A DNA stretch of 64,000 nt from Spirosoma fluviale (GCF_900230225.1 NZ_OCNH01000003.1:434001-498000), one strand, 5' to 3'. Shown: positions 39,070-48,648, counted from the stretch's first letter. The notes: generated by a model not told the origin, from the letters alone. Numbers and translations: made by a program.

Positions 39070-39978
39070 TTAATAATCATACTTGATGCCCATTTTCTTG
39101 GCCATATCGGAGAACACCTGCGGATCGAAATCATCGGCTCCGGGCGAGTTGAGCTGTGGTTCTTCCTCCAGATCCGGAACCGGGAAACCCGGGATCGCAC
39201 CTTCAACTACGACACATTCCTGTCCGTCGTCGGGGTGAGGACCGTTCCAGATCAATCCAGCCTGCTTGTAATCGTCCTGGCTGAAGGTATATAACTGTAA
39301 ATGAAGCTTTTGCTCCATGAACTTTTTGGCTTCCGGAAATGCATTGTTGCTTAGATCGGGAATGGGCAGCAGCTTGGTTACTTCAACACCCGTAAGTTTT
39401 TCGAGCGCTTTGGCATAGGCCACAATGTGCAAACCACCCCGCACCAGGAGATAGCCAACCATAGTGCGGGCCGTAGGGTCCGACACCATTTCGTAGGCAC
39501 GCATCTTGTTGCCCCGTGCTCCGCATTCCAGAAAGAAATTATGGAGCAGGTCGAGTTTAAGGTTACCGCTGCTAAACACATTCTGGCCGGTCCAGAAGTT
39601 ACCCATGGAATCGACCGGCAGGCTCCCCTGTCCGCTGGCAATGTAGTGGTATGTATTACGGGCATTCACCGCATCGGCCAGTGGAGCCGGAACCGGATCA
39701 TGTCCGCGTTTGGTTACACCCGTCAATAACAAATTGATTGCGTACGAAACCACCTCGATATGACCGTATTCTTCGCCGGCAATACTGGCAATGACGTCGT
39801 AAAAAGGCCGTATTTTCTTGCGTCCCCGAAAGTTGAACGACTGAAAGGTATAGTTCATCAGCGTAGACATTTCGCCGAACTTTCCTCCTAATAATTCCTG
39901 AATGGCCGCAGCATCATTGGCGGAAGGATTTTTGGGAATTGGCAGCTCAATGGGGAGCCGATCCATCTTTAAGATCAT
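39070..39978 (-). CDS. Manganese catalase
   Basis: Dismutates hydrogen peroxide with a dinuclear manganese centre. The 302-residue protein starts at 39978 (MILKMDRLPIELP), the usual family N-terminus; an ATG 30 bases upstream would add an unrelated leader. The four-helix bundle supplies ligands Glu36, Glu70 and His73 (GEEYGH), then Glu151 and His184. The spacings of 3 and 33 residues match the ligand spacings of the Lactobacillus plantarum enzyme (66-69 and 148-181). The acidic C-terminal tail is typical. It is a single gene, possibly for peroxide or desiccation stress. Confidence 0.92.
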   Translation of the reverse strand: MILKMDRLPIELPIPKNPSANDAAAIQELLGGKFGEMSTLMNYTFQSFNFRGRKKIRPFYDVIASIAGEEYGHIEVVSYAINLLLTGVTKRGHDPVPAPLADAVNARNTYHYIASGQGSLPVDSMGNFWTGQNVFSSGNLKLDLLHNFFLECGARGNKMRAYEMVSDPTARTMVGYLLVRGGLHIVAYAKALEKLTGVEVTKLLPIPDLSNNAFPEAKKFMEQKLHLQLYTFSQDDYKQAGLIWNGPHPDDGQECVVVEGAIPGFPVPDLEEEPQLNSPGADDFDPQVFSDMAKKMGIKYDY

Positions 39979-40176
39979 AGTGTAAGGATTTAGCTGATTG
40001 TCAGGCAAATGAGTATATACCTTTCTATCAACTAACTTACTCCATAGGTATTGGTTATCATCGACAGTGGAAAGTTAGGCAGTGGTCTTCCTGGTATAAG
40101 CTAATATTGCTGCTTCGTTTAATTTTTGGTTTCTTCCGCAGGCAGAATAAGAGAAAAATGCTCATATTGATTGGCT

Positions 40177-41175
40177 ATGATCAAACGGATATCCTTTCTT
40201 TCCTTATCTCTTTTTCTACTCTGCACGTTAGTCCATCCTACGTTGGCACAGTCGTATACATCCTGGATTGTCGGCGACAGTGCCGATGTGAAACCCCTGC
40301 CCTTGGGGGGCGTTGTGCTGGCGGGTGGTAGTACGGACGATGATGCCGCTATGCGCTGGTTTTTGCGCCAGTCGGGTGGGGGCGATGTGCTCATTCTCCG
40401 GTCGTCGGGTAAGGATGGGTACAACGACTACCTGTACCAAAAGTTAGGGGTAGTCGTCAACTCGGTCGAGACGATTATGCTCGATAAGCGGGAACTGTCT
40501 ATCCATCCGGATATTATCAGGAAAGTACGGAATGCGGAGGCTATCTTCTTCGCCGGGGGCGATCAGGGTAATTATGTGAATTTCTGGCAGGGGACCCCCA
40601 TTGCCGATGCTCTGAACGAGCGTATTCGGGCGGGTGCTGTACTGGGAGGTACCAGCGCGGGATGCGGTATTCTGGGACAGGTCTATTTTACCGCCAGAGA
40701 AGGCACCGTGACCTCCGCCGAAGCGCTGGAAAATCCTTACGACAAACGAGTTGATCTGCGCCGGGACGATTTCCTGAAACAACCCCTGCTCGCCAATACC
40801 ATCACCGATATGCACTATGCCGCTCGTGATCGGCAGGGGCGACACCTGGTATTTATGGCCCGTGCCGTTAGGGATTGGGGCTTGAAAACGCGTGGTATCG
40901 GGGTCGATGAGAAGACGGCCGTTTGTATTGCACCCGATGGAAAGGTTATCGTTTTTGGGAAAGGTAATGCCTATTTCCTGAAAGCGGGTAAACGAAAACC
41001 CGAAGTCTGTGAGAAAAATCAACCGCTGACCTGGAGCCGAAAAGGAAAAGCCGTGTCTGTGACAACGGTTGCGGGTTCTGGAGAGGGAACGTTCGGGTTT
41101 AATTTGACGACCTTTCGATCAGATAATAACGCTGCAACGGCCTACTGGTTTGTTGAGGCTGGAGTGAGGAAATAA
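40177..41175 (+). CDS. Secreted cyanophycinase-like S51 peptidase
   Basis: A 332-residue secreted serine peptidase of family S51. The ATG at 40177 gives a signal peptide ending TLAQ. The family motifs are LAGGSTDDDAAM near residue 49, FFAGGDQGNYV around 125-133, and the nucleophile elbow GGTSAGC with Ser160. A C-terminal extension of about 60 residues (from about 270) appears beta-rich. Cyanophycinases release beta-Asp-Arg from cyanophycin; no cyanophycin synthetase is seen here, so it may degrade external polymer or other iso-peptides. The next gene begins 37 bases downstream. Confidence 0.88.
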   Translation: MIKRISFLSLSLFLLCTLVHPTLAQSYTSWIVGDSADVKPLPLGGVVLAGGSTDDDAAMRWFLRQSGGGDVLILRSSGKDGYNDYLYQKLGVVVNSVETIMLDKRELSIHPDIIRKVRNAEAIFFAGGDQGNYVNFWQGTPIADALNERIRAGAVLGGTSAGCGILGQVYFTAREGTVTSAEALENPYDKRVDLRRDDFLKQPLLANTITDMHYAARDRQGRHLVFMARAVRDWGLKTRGIGVDEKTAVCIAPDGKVIVFGKGNAYFLKAGKRKPEVCEKNQPLTWSRKGKAVSVTTVAGSGEGTFGFNLTTFRSDNNAATAYWFVEAGVRK

Positions 41176-41212
41176 ACAGCTTAAACAGTCTGAGAAATAC
41201 GTTCAATTCAAA

Positions 41213-42142
41213 ATGATACAGCCCCCTATGCCATCACTTTCCCTGCCGAACCTGATCCGTCTGCCTGTGTTTGGCGGACTTGCCCTGCTCCTCTTATTGA
41301 TCCGCCCTTCGCCCGTGCGGGCGCAATCGCCCCCGGAAGCTGATATTTTTCTGGTTGATCTGACTCTGAAAAGCCAGCCCGTTCAGGTAGGGAAGCCGGT
41401 GAATATAACGCAGCGCAAAGGGTACGACAACCAACCGTCGTTCACGCCCGACAGTAAGGGCATCCTGTACACATCCATGCGCCAGGACGGCCAGACCGAC
41501 ATTTATCGCTACGATCTGTCTCAAAAATCGACTACGCCATTGACCCGTACGGTCGAAAGTGAATACTCGCCCATCGTTACGCCCGATAAGGAATATTTTT
41601 CGGTGATTCGGGTCGAGAAAGATAAAACCCAGCGCCTGTGGAAGTTCCCGATCTCGGGCACGGGTGAGCCAACGCTGGTGCTTCCAACGGTGAAGCCCGT
41701 CGGGTATCATTGCTGGCTTACTCCCGACCGGTTGGCCTTATTCATTTTGGGAACACCGAATTCGCTTCAACTTGCGCAGGTAAGCACTGGCGATACCACG
41801 CGGATTGAGGGCAATGTTGGACGGTGTATTCTGAAAATCCCTGGTAAAAACGCGATCAGCTTTGTGCATAAGCGCACCGCAACGGAATGGGATATAAAGC
41901 AGCTTGATCTGCAAACCCGCCAGATAACAGCCCTTGGCCAGACTCTGCCGGGCAGTGAAGATTACGTCTGGACACCCGATGGCACCCTGCTCATGTGTCA
42001 GGGCGCGCTCCTGTATCAACTCAAACCCGCAACGGCTCAAAACTGGACCCAACTTGCCGACTTCAGTGCTACGGGAATTAAGCAGTTGACCCGGATGGCC
42101 ATTGATACTGACGGCAAAAAACTGGCGCTGGTAGGCCAGTAA
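41213..42142 (+). CDS. Secreted TolB/WD40-type beta-propeller protein
   Basis: A 309-residue secreted protein with a signal peptide ending VRAQ; a second ATG 15 bases downstream is also possible. The mature part has PD40/TolB-like propeller repeats, for example NQPSFTPDSKGILYTSMRQDGQTDIYRYDL and later VWTPDGTLLMCQ and MAIDTDGKKLALVGQ. Such propellers bind proteins or ligands and have no catalytic residues that I can point to. It probably forms an operon with the cyanophycinase-like gene. A 41-bp palindrome follows directly. Confidence 0.8.
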   Translation: MIQPPMPSLSLPNLIRLPVFGGLALLLLLIRPSPVRAQSPPEADIFLVDLTLKSQPVQVGKPVNITQRKGYDNQPSFTPDSKGILYTSMRQDGQTDIYRYDLSQKSTTPLTRTVESEYSPIVTPDKEYFSVIRVEKDKTQRLWKFPISGTGEPTLVLPTVKPVGYHCWLTPDRLALFILGTPNSLQLAQVSTGDTTRIEGNVGRCILKIPGKNAISFVHKRTATEWDIKQLDLQTRQITALGQTLPGSEDYVWTPDGTLLMCQGALLYQLKPATAQNWTQLADFSATGIKQLTRMAIDTDGKKLALVGQ

Positions 42143-42241
42143 TACCGACCGTCGAAGCGTCGAACCGTCCCGGTCGGGCGAGAAGCAGCAGTTGCCTCTC
42201 GCCCGACCGGGACGGTTCGACGCTTCGACGGTCGGTACTAC
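42143..42241. repeat. 41-bp perfect palindrome, bidirectional terminator and dispersed repeat
   Basis: Perfect arms 42143-42183 and 42197-42237 with a 13-nt loop between convergent genes, starting one base after the stop codon of the + strand gene. Positions 42211-42241 match 8554-8584 at 30 of 31 bases. Confidence 0.85.
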
Positions 42242-42250
42242 AGATTATAA

Positions 42251-43606
42251 TCAATACCCCGGGTTCTGAACCAGACTTTTATTCGTATCAATTTCCCGTT
42301 GTGGGATGGGCAGCACCAGGTTGTTCGAGTTGAACGGTGCGGTGCCAACGGTACTGGCTGTACGCTTGATGTCGGGAAGTTGCTGCCCTTCAAACGCCAG
42401 CTCCAGCCGACGTTCCAGTAAGATAGCGGCCAGATCGACGGTGGTGAGCGGAGCGGCTTTTGCCCGGTTACGAATCCGGTTTACGTCGTTCAGGGGTGTG
42501 TCGCCAGTGCTCGTGCCTAACCGGAAGTTGGCTTCGGCACGAATCAGGTACATTTCGGCTAGACGAACCACCGGTACATCGCCATAGCGGTCGTTGAACT
42601 TGCTGGTAAAGGTGTTCTGTCCGGCGGTATTGAAAAACGTACCCCGTACATCACCAGCCGCGTACAACTGCCGGAATTTGGTCTGTACCCGCACATCACC
42701 ACGCCCCTGATTCAGGGCCGATGCGTAAAATGTGTTCATGTCGTTAGACCCATCCTGATCGGTAACAATAACCTTAAAAATAACTTCCGGGCCTTTGGTG
42801 GCATCATTGAACGCATCGGCAAAGTTTGGAAGCAGGCTGAACGTGCCGGATGTAATGACCCGGTTGGCGGCATCGCGGGCGGCAGCAAAATTCTGCTGTT
42901 GCAGGTAAACACGAGCTAGTGTAGCCGCTGCGGCTCCTTTTGTGGCAGCACCAAAACCAAGAACACCGGTTTGCGTTGCGGGTAGCAGACTTTCGGCTTT
43001 CGTCAGGTCATCAATCGCCTGGGCGTATACTTCGGCAACCGTATTGCGGGCTTTATAGTCCGCATCGGTAACGCTGCTTGTCGGGGTCAGAACCAGCGGA
43101 ACGCCGGGGTTTGCAGTGGGTGTGCCATCGCTCCAGCTTTTACCAAAAGCTTTGACCAGCTCGAAGTAAAGAGCGCCCCGTATGAACCGCGCCTGTCCTT
43201 CGAAATTAGGCCGATTGCCCGTGCCTACCTTGTCTAACGCGGCCAGTATGTTGTTGGTCCGGTTGATGGTGTTATACCCATCCAGCCAGAAATCGCGTGT
43301 TACGGTGTTAGAAGCCGTAACGGTTTTTCGCCAGATCTCGTCGATGGTGGCAAACGTACCACCAAAAACAACATCGCGGTTATCGCCCATCAAATCGCCG
43401 ATGTACTGAATAGCACCACCGTATAGATTGACGTCACCAAGACCATCATAAGCACCCGTCAGAGTAATTCTAACATCCTGCTCTGTGCTCAATGCCTGAC
43501 TAGCTTCGATACTTTGCGTAGGGGTAACGTTTAGTTTGTTATCACAGGCCATAATCGAAAGACTAAGGGTGCCTGCGTATAACCACTGTTTTATAGATGA
43601 ATTCAT
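42251..43606 (-). CDS. SusD/RagB-family outer-membrane lipoprotein (pair 5)
   Basis: A 451-residue surface lipoprotein with lipobox SIMAC, then DNKLNVTPTQSIEASQAL. GAYDGLGDVNLYGGA is nearly identical to the matching stretch in pair 4, and the C-terminal RagB signature (RLAEMYLIRAEANFRLG, LERRLELAFEGQQLPDIKR, QREIDTNKSLVQNPGY) is present. It lies 52 bases after its SusC. The pair is inverted relative to pair 4, with three unrelated genes between them. Confidence 0.94.
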   Translation of the reverse strand: MNSSIKQWLYAGTLSLSIMACDNKLNVTPTQSIEASQALSTEQDVRITLTGAYDGLGDVNLYGGAIQYIGDLMGDNRDVVFGGTFATIDEIWRKTVTASNTVTRDFWLDGYNTINRTNNILAALDKVGTGNRPNFEGQARFIRGALYFELVKAFGKSWSDGTPTANPGVPLVLTPTSSVTDADYKARNTVAEVYAQAIDDLTKAESLLPATQTGVLGFGAATKGAAAATLARVYLQQQNFAAARDAANRVITSGTFSLLPNFADAFNDATKGPEVIFKVIVTDQDGSNDMNTFYASALNQGRGDVRVQTKFRQLYAAGDVRGTFFNTAGQNTFTSKFNDRYGDVPVVRLAEMYLIRAEANFRLGTSTGDTPLNDVNRIRNRAKAAPLTTVDLAAILLERRLELAFEGQQLPDIKRTASTVGTAPFNSNNLVLPIPQREIDTNKSLVQNPGY

Positions 43607-43658
43607 AAGAGAAAATGCGTTTAAAATGTCTGTTCACTCACGTTGGCGTACGTATGTA

Positions 43659-46600
43659 TTAGAAACCAATGTTAATGCCGCCCGTAATGGTACGGGCCTG
43701 GGGAGCCGTGTAGAAATCGTATCCCTGGGCAATGTTCGACACGATATAGTCGGCGTTGACTTCGGGGTCCCAGCCAGCATACTTCGTAAACGTCAGCAGG
43801 TTTTGCCCCGTCACGAACAGACGGACGCTATTCATCTTCACGCGGCTGATGAGCGTTTTGGGCAGCGAGTACGACAGGGTAGCTGTACGTAACCGGACGA
43901 ATGAACCATCGAGAATGAAGCGGCTGGACGACTGGGCACCGTTGTTGTAGAACAGACGGGCTTCCGGAACGTCGGTATTGGGGTTTTCTTTAGTCCAGGC
44001 AACCAACTGGTTGACCGTCTGGTTATCTTCAAAACGACCGTTGGCCGATGAATAGCGACCCACGCCGTAGAAGTTTATCTTGTTGCCAAATACCCCGTTG
44101 AAGAGCACATTCAACGTAAACCCTTTGTAGCTGAAGGTATTGGTGATACCACCCGTCCACTTTGGCAACGGGCTGCCCGAAACTACCCGCTGTGCCTGGT
44201 TGTAGGTGCTGGTCGTTGTACGGTCGATGCTACCGTCGGTATTGGTTGTATTTTTGTACCAGAGTGCATTGCCATTGGCCGGATCGACACCGGCATATTC
44301 CTGCGTAAAGTAAACGCCCAGTGGCTGGCCTTCTACCGCCCGGCTCATGGCGTTGATACCGCCTTCAATGATCTGGCCCTGTAGATTAGTGACCTTGTTC
44401 TCATTCATGGCCGCATTGAAGCTCGTTGTCCAGCGGAAAGCACCCGTCAGGTTTTCGGTATTTATAACGATCTCAATCCCTTTGTTTTCCAGGCTGCCCA
44501 CGTTTCTGAACTGAGTGGCAAAGCCCGTTGTGCCCGGCACGTTGACGTTCAGTAGCAGTCCCGACGTTTGTTTATTATAATAGTCGATTTCGCCGTTGAT
44601 GCGGTTGTTGAGAATACCGAAGTCAAGACCAATGTCGAACTGGTTGGTGGTTTCCCACTTCAGGTCGGGGTTGGCCAGCTGCGACGGGCGCTGACCGGGC
44701 AGAGTGCCGTAGCTGGCATCGCCGATGAAGAGACCCAACTGCGGGAAGTTCTCGATTTCGGCATTACCCGTCTGTCCGTAACTTGCCCGGAGCTTCAGGA
44801 AGCTGATCGCTGTTGTGTTTTTCATAAACTCTTCTTCACTCAGCACCCAGCCGGCCGAAACCGATGGGAAAAAGCCGTAGCGGCTATTTTTGCCAAACCG
44901 CGATGAGCCATCTATCCGCGCACTCACACCCACCAGATACCGGTCGGCAAACTTGTAATTAGCCCTGGCGAAGTACGACAGAAAGCGGTAATCTGTTTGC
45001 GATGAACTTCCGTCTGTTTTACGCGCTGCACTGGCAATCATCCGGTAGGCATCAGACGGGAAATCCTGCCCTTCGATAAAGTTCGTTTTCCGCTGTGATT
45101 GCTGATACGACATGCCCACCGTAGCGTCGAGGTTGCTCCGGCCGAAGGCGGTGCCGTAGTTGAAGAAGTTATTCGTCGTGTAATTCTCTACCCGGGCAAA
45201 ACGGTTTCGGCCCAGGCCCAGCGGAGAACCGAAGTTCCGCTGCGTTTTGCTGTTGTAATAAAGCTCTTCCTGCTGATTCAGTACGTCGAGTCCAAACTCC
45301 GTCCGGAACGTAAGGCCTTTCATCACCTGCAACTGCCCGAACACATTGCTGATATTCCGGTAAACGGTGGTGTTGAAATAGGCATTTCCAGCGTTAATGA
45401 GCGGGTTGTAGTAAACCGGGATGCTGATGTCGCCGGGAGGAGTACCCACGGGTAGACCCGTCGTGGCATCCGTTGCGGGCGTCATGGGTGGCAGAGCAAC
45501 CATCTGCATGGGGTTGTCGAACTGATTGTCGCCCGAAAGTCGCTGGTTTAAGGTACGGGTGAGTCCCATGTTGAAGCCCACCTTGACCCGGCTCGATACC
45601 TGGTGTTCGATGTTCAGACGACCGGCATAGCGCTGTAAAGCGTTGCCAATCAGTATACCTTTCTGGTCCAGCAATTGTCCCGATAGGTAAAAAGTTGTTT
45701 TTTCATTGCCACCGTTCAGGTTCAGATCGTACTGTTGATACGGTGCATCCTGATACGCCAGATCGCCCCAGTTGGTGCTGGCCTGATTGGCAGTGCCGTA
45801 CGTACCTAATCCCTGCGTTTCATAGAAGCCTTTCATGTAGGACGTGTACGAGTCAGGATCGCTTTGGTCCAGGCCTTCAATGCGGTCGGAGTTAGCGGCT
45901 GCCTGATTATAGAACTTTACGTACTGTTCCGTATTCAGAAACTCCAGCTTACGGGTTGGCTTGCTCGACCCGTACTGAGCGCCGAAGTTGACGTTCGTGC
46001 GTCCGGCTTTACCGCGTTTGGTGGTGATCAGAACCACGCCATTGGCGGCTCTGGCCCCGTAAATAGCCCCGGCCGATGCATCTTTCAGAATATCGACCGA
46101 TTCAATATCCTGCGGATTAATGTCGGCCAGTGGGTTGGTTGACGCGCTGCTGATGCTGAGGTTATCTGTCGTTACGGGAATACCGTCAATGATATAAAGC
46201 GGCTGGTTGGATGCCGATACCGACGATTGACCCCGCACCCGCACCTGTATTCCCTGACCCAGTTTGCCGGAGCCGGAGTTGATCTGAACACCGGCCGCTT
46301 TTCCCTGCAAAGCCTGATCGAAGGTCGTTACGGGCTGATCCTGAATATCGGCGGCTCTAACTTTCGCGATGTTGCCGGTTAAATCCCGCTTGATTTGCTG
46401 ACCATAACCCGTCACAACGACCTCGCTCAGATTGCGTACATCGGTTTTTAGCTGGATATTGATCTCTGACCGATTAGCCACCTTTTCTTCCTGAGTCGTG
46501 AAGCCAATGAAGCTGAAAACGATTACCGAGTTGCTGCTGGCATTGATGCGATAATTACCGGTGGCATCGGTTAATGTTCCCTGGGTTGTTCCTTTGACAC

Positions 46601-46730
46601 TCACCGATACGCCGGGTAAGGGGCTGCCGTCGTCTGATGATGTCACCTTGCCTGAAATAGCCTGACCCTGTGCGTAGGTCGCCCATACGGTTATCAAAAT
46701 CAGGAAACTAGTTTGTAGCAATTTCCTCAT
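43659..46730 (-). CDS. SusC/RagA-type TonB-dependent outer-membrane transporter (pair 5)
   Basis: A 1023-residue SusC-family importer. The ATG at 46730 (MRKLLQTSFLIL) gives a signal peptide ending GQA; an ATG 36 bases further upstream is less signal-like. The regulatory-like domain (GKVTSSDDGSPLPGVSVSV), plug (VVVTGYG, NPQDIESVDILKDASAGAIYGARAANGVVLITTKRG) and barrel ending GINIGF are all present. It is the closest relative of the pair 4 transporter within the window. A TAATTTTG element lies 33 bases before the start. Substrate is unknown. Confidence 0.95.
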   Translation of the reverse strand: MRKLLQTSFLILITVWATYAQGQAISGKVTSSDDGSPLPGVSVSVKGTTQGTLTDATGNYRINASSNSVIVFSFIGFTTQEEKVANRSEINIQLKTDVRNLSEVVVTGYGQQIKRDLTGNIAKVRAADIQDQPVTTFDQALQGKAAGVQINSGSGKLGQGIQVRVRGQSSVSASNQPLYIIDGIPVTTDNLSISSASTNPLADINPQDIESVDILKDASAGAIYGARAANGVVLITTKRGKAGRTNVNFGAQYGSSKPTRKLEFLNTEQYVKFYNQAAANSDRIEGLDQSDPDSYTSYMKGFYETQGLGTYGTANQASTNWGDLAYQDAPYQQYDLNLNGGNEKTTFYLSGQLLDQKGILIGNALQRYAGRLNIEHQVSSRVKVGFNMGLTRTLNQRLSGDNQFDNPMQMVALPPMTPATDATTGLPVGTPPGDISIPVYYNPLINAGNAYFNTTVYRNISNVFGQLQVMKGLTFRTEFGLDVLNQQEELYYNSKTQRNFGSPLGLGRNRFARVENYTTNNFFNYGTAFGRSNLDATVGMSYQQSQRKTNFIEGQDFPSDAYRMIASAARKTDGSSSQTDYRFLSYFARANYKFADRYLVGVSARIDGSSRFGKNSRYGFFPSVSAGWVLSEEEFMKNTTAISFLKLRASYGQTGNAEIENFPQLGLFIGDASYGTLPGQRPSQLANPDLKWETTNQFDIGLDFGILNNRINGEIDYYNKQTSGLLLNVNVPGTTGFATQFRNVGSLENKGIEIVINTENLTGAFRWTTSFNAAMNENKVTNLQGQIIEGGINAMSRAVEGQPLGVYFTQEYAGVDPANGNALWYKNTTNTDGSIDRTTTSTYNQAQRVVSGSPLPKWTGGITNTFSYKGFTLNVLFNGVFGNKINFYGVGRYSSANGRFEDNQTVNQLVAWTKENPNTDVPEARLFYNNGAQSSSRFILDGSFVRLRTATLSYSLPKTLISRVKMNSVRLFVTGQNLLTFTKYAGWDPEVNADYIVSNIAQGYDFYTAPQARTITGGINIGF

Positions 46731-46763
46731 AGTAGTATGTTGAGAATGGTTTATGATGAATGG

Positions 46764-46771
46764 CAAAATTA
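46764..46771 (-). promoter_or_regulatory. -7 element of susC pair 5
   Basis: On the minus strand the sequence is TAATTTTG, fitting TAnnTTTG, 33 bases upstream of the ATG at 46730. A -33 element was not identified. Confidence 0.45.
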
Positions 46772-47270
46772 CAATTAATCACCCAGTATTAAAAAGAAGT
46801 TAATTAAGTTGAATTTTGGAGCAACGTTTTGGATCAATATAATAATCTAAATATTGGTATATAATTGACACAATATTCTGATAAAAACGAAGATGTTATA
46901 TTATAATCAATTAGTATATATATAGGATGATATTATTATTTTTACATTTAGTCTATAAGTTAACTAGATTGTGATTTGGTATTTTTTGAGGAAAGGGCGC
47001 CGTTGTTAGTATCGGAATGATCTATGTCTATTGTCGTAACTCGCACGCAATCCTGCCTATTGGTTGAGGGAGCTCATTGCCTTGAATTTTATAAAAGAGC
47101 CATTAAACTCTGGAACAGCTGCCATTGTCTAAGTGTTAAGTACTACACGCTTACTGGGACGTTATAGCTATGATAAGCGATTACCAAACTGTGTTTTGCC
47201 TTTTGTTGACCAGGTTATTTCCTAACTAGCCACGGATGAATAATGAAGTAGGTCCGTAAACACAAACTCA
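46772..47270. other. AT-rich region between divergent susC pair 5 and the OmpA-like gene
   Basis: About 500 bases with no credible gene. The first 200 bases are extremely AT-rich, with many TATA runs. No promoter motif for the OmpA-like gene was recognised. Confidence 0.5.
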
Positions 47271-48554
47271 ATGAAATCCAGCCTTTTCACGATCTTTTTT
47301 CTACTGTTTGCCTCTGCCTTGCAGGCACAGGTCCAGTTTACAACTGAAGCCCCCCGCGTCGATGATATTAACGATAGGGACGTTAGTATTCAGCGGGTTG
47401 AGTTAACGGCGCAGTACACCATCGTTTACATGAAATTTCAGGCCCGAAAAACGGGCTTCAATGGCCGGTCGTTCCCGTTTGATATACCCATGCCAAATAG
47501 CCGGGGCGGAGGACAGCTGGAGTCAACTAGTAATATTGGCTTTCAGCCAAGTTCCCGGTTGTACGTGAATCAGGGCGAACGGTCTTACAAACTTATTCGG
47601 GCTGAAAATATACCCGCCGAAACTCGTCGGCAGGTTCGACCAGGGGAGCGGGTTGACTTCGTGGCTTATTTTGAACGGATTGATCCGGGTTACACCACGT
47701 TTGATCTCTTCGAGTGCAGAGACAGCAAAAACTACGTTTGCTTCAATTTCTGGGGTGTTCACATTATAAACCCACCCAAGAATAGCTATTCCCAGCGTAA
47801 GCCGCCCGTTCGGCCCCGGCCGCAACCACCCCGAACCGTTCCCCGTCCACAACCGGAGCCGCCAACCGAACAGCTTCCATCCGATAATACGCCCGTTCCC
47901 GTTCAGCCAAAAGAACTACCTGCCCCTGCCGCAGTGGCTATCAATGGCATTACACGCGATGCGAAAACGAAGCAGCCCATTGGCGCAATGGTTACGTACC
48001 GCCTTATTTCAGGAGCGGAAGCATCGGGCGACGAACCGGCCGATTCGCTGCAGAGTGGTGGTCTGACGGGCAAATACCGGATAGACATTGACCGACGGGG
48101 CGTTTATGCTGTTACAGCTTCGGCAAAAGGCTATTTCAGTCAGAGTGATACGCTGGTAACGAACCGGATCGATATAGCCCGCGATTTCGACCTGGTGCCT
48201 ATTGAAGCCGGGGCCAAAATCACGCTGAAAAACATCTATTTCAATGTCTCCAAGTATGACCTCAAACCCGAGTCGTATCCGGAACTCGACCGTCTGGTAA
48301 CGATGATGCGGTCGAACCCGACGATGCAGATTCGGCTTGAAGGGCATACGGATACCGTTGGCGAGTTTGACGCCAATGTGGAGCTATCCCGCAACCGGGT
48401 CAACGAAGTAAAACGCTATCTGGTCAATAAAGGAATCAGCACCAGCCGCATTGAAACCGTTGGTTATGGGCCATCAAGGCCAATAAACACCAACAAAAGC
48501 CTGAAAGAACGTCCCGAAAACCGGCGTGTCGAACTGGTAATTGTGAAAGTATAA
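47271..48554 (+). CDS. OmpA-family envelope protein with proline-rich linker
   Basis: A 427-residue secreted protein with a signal peptide ending LQAQ. The N-terminal domain (about 20-165) is beta-rich and contains a Cys pair (FECRDSKNYVCFNF). A proline-rich linker follows (about 170-220), then a carboxypeptidase-regulatory-like domain (about 225-315, INGITRDAKTKQPIGAMVTY). The C-terminal OmpA peptidoglycan-binding domain carries LEGHTDTVGEFDANVELSRNRV and NRRVELVIVKV. It probably tethers an outer-membrane or surface assembly to peptidoglycan. The upstream region has no neighbour in the same operon. Confidence 0.88.
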   Translation: MKSSLFTIFFLLFASALQAQVQFTTEAPRVDDINDRDVSIQRVELTAQYTIVYMKFQARKTGFNGRSFPFDIPMPNSRGGGQLESTSNIGFQPSSRLYVNQGERSYKLIRAENIPAETRRQVRPGERVDFVAYFERIDPGYTTFDLFECRDSKNYVCFNFWGVHIINPPKNSYSQRKPPVRPRPQPPRTVPRPQPEPPTEQLPSDNTPVPVQPKELPAPAAVAINGITRDAKTKQPIGAMVTYRLISGAEASGDEPADSLQSGGLTGKYRIDIDRRGVYAVTASAKGYFSQSDTLVTNRIDIARDFDLVPIEAGAKITLKNIYFNVSKYDLKPESYPELDRLVTMMRSNPTMQIRLEGHTDTVGEFDANVELSRNRVNEVKRYLVNKGISTSRIETVGYGPSRPINTNKSLKERPENRRVELVIVKV

Positions 48555-48558
48555 AGTA

Positions 48559-48648
48559 GCTTAACCGAAAAGGCGCAAAGGTGCCGTGAAGAACGCAACG
48601 AAAAAAGTTTGCGTAGTTCACGACATCTTTGCGCCTTTTCGGTTAAGC
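48559..48648. repeat. Long imperfect palindrome between the OmpA-like gene and nth
   Basis: Arms of about 41 bases (48559-48599 with 48607-48648) around a short A-rich loop. The outer 22 bases (GCTTAACCGAAAAGGCGCAA and two more) are perfectly complementary; the inner part has several mismatches. The right arm ends 4 bases before the ATG of the nth gene. Confidence 0.8.

Noticed and set aside
40105..40125. TAATTTTTG upstream of the cyanophycinase-like gene as a -7 element
   Set aside because: It has one base too many between TA and TTTG to fit TAnnTTTG.
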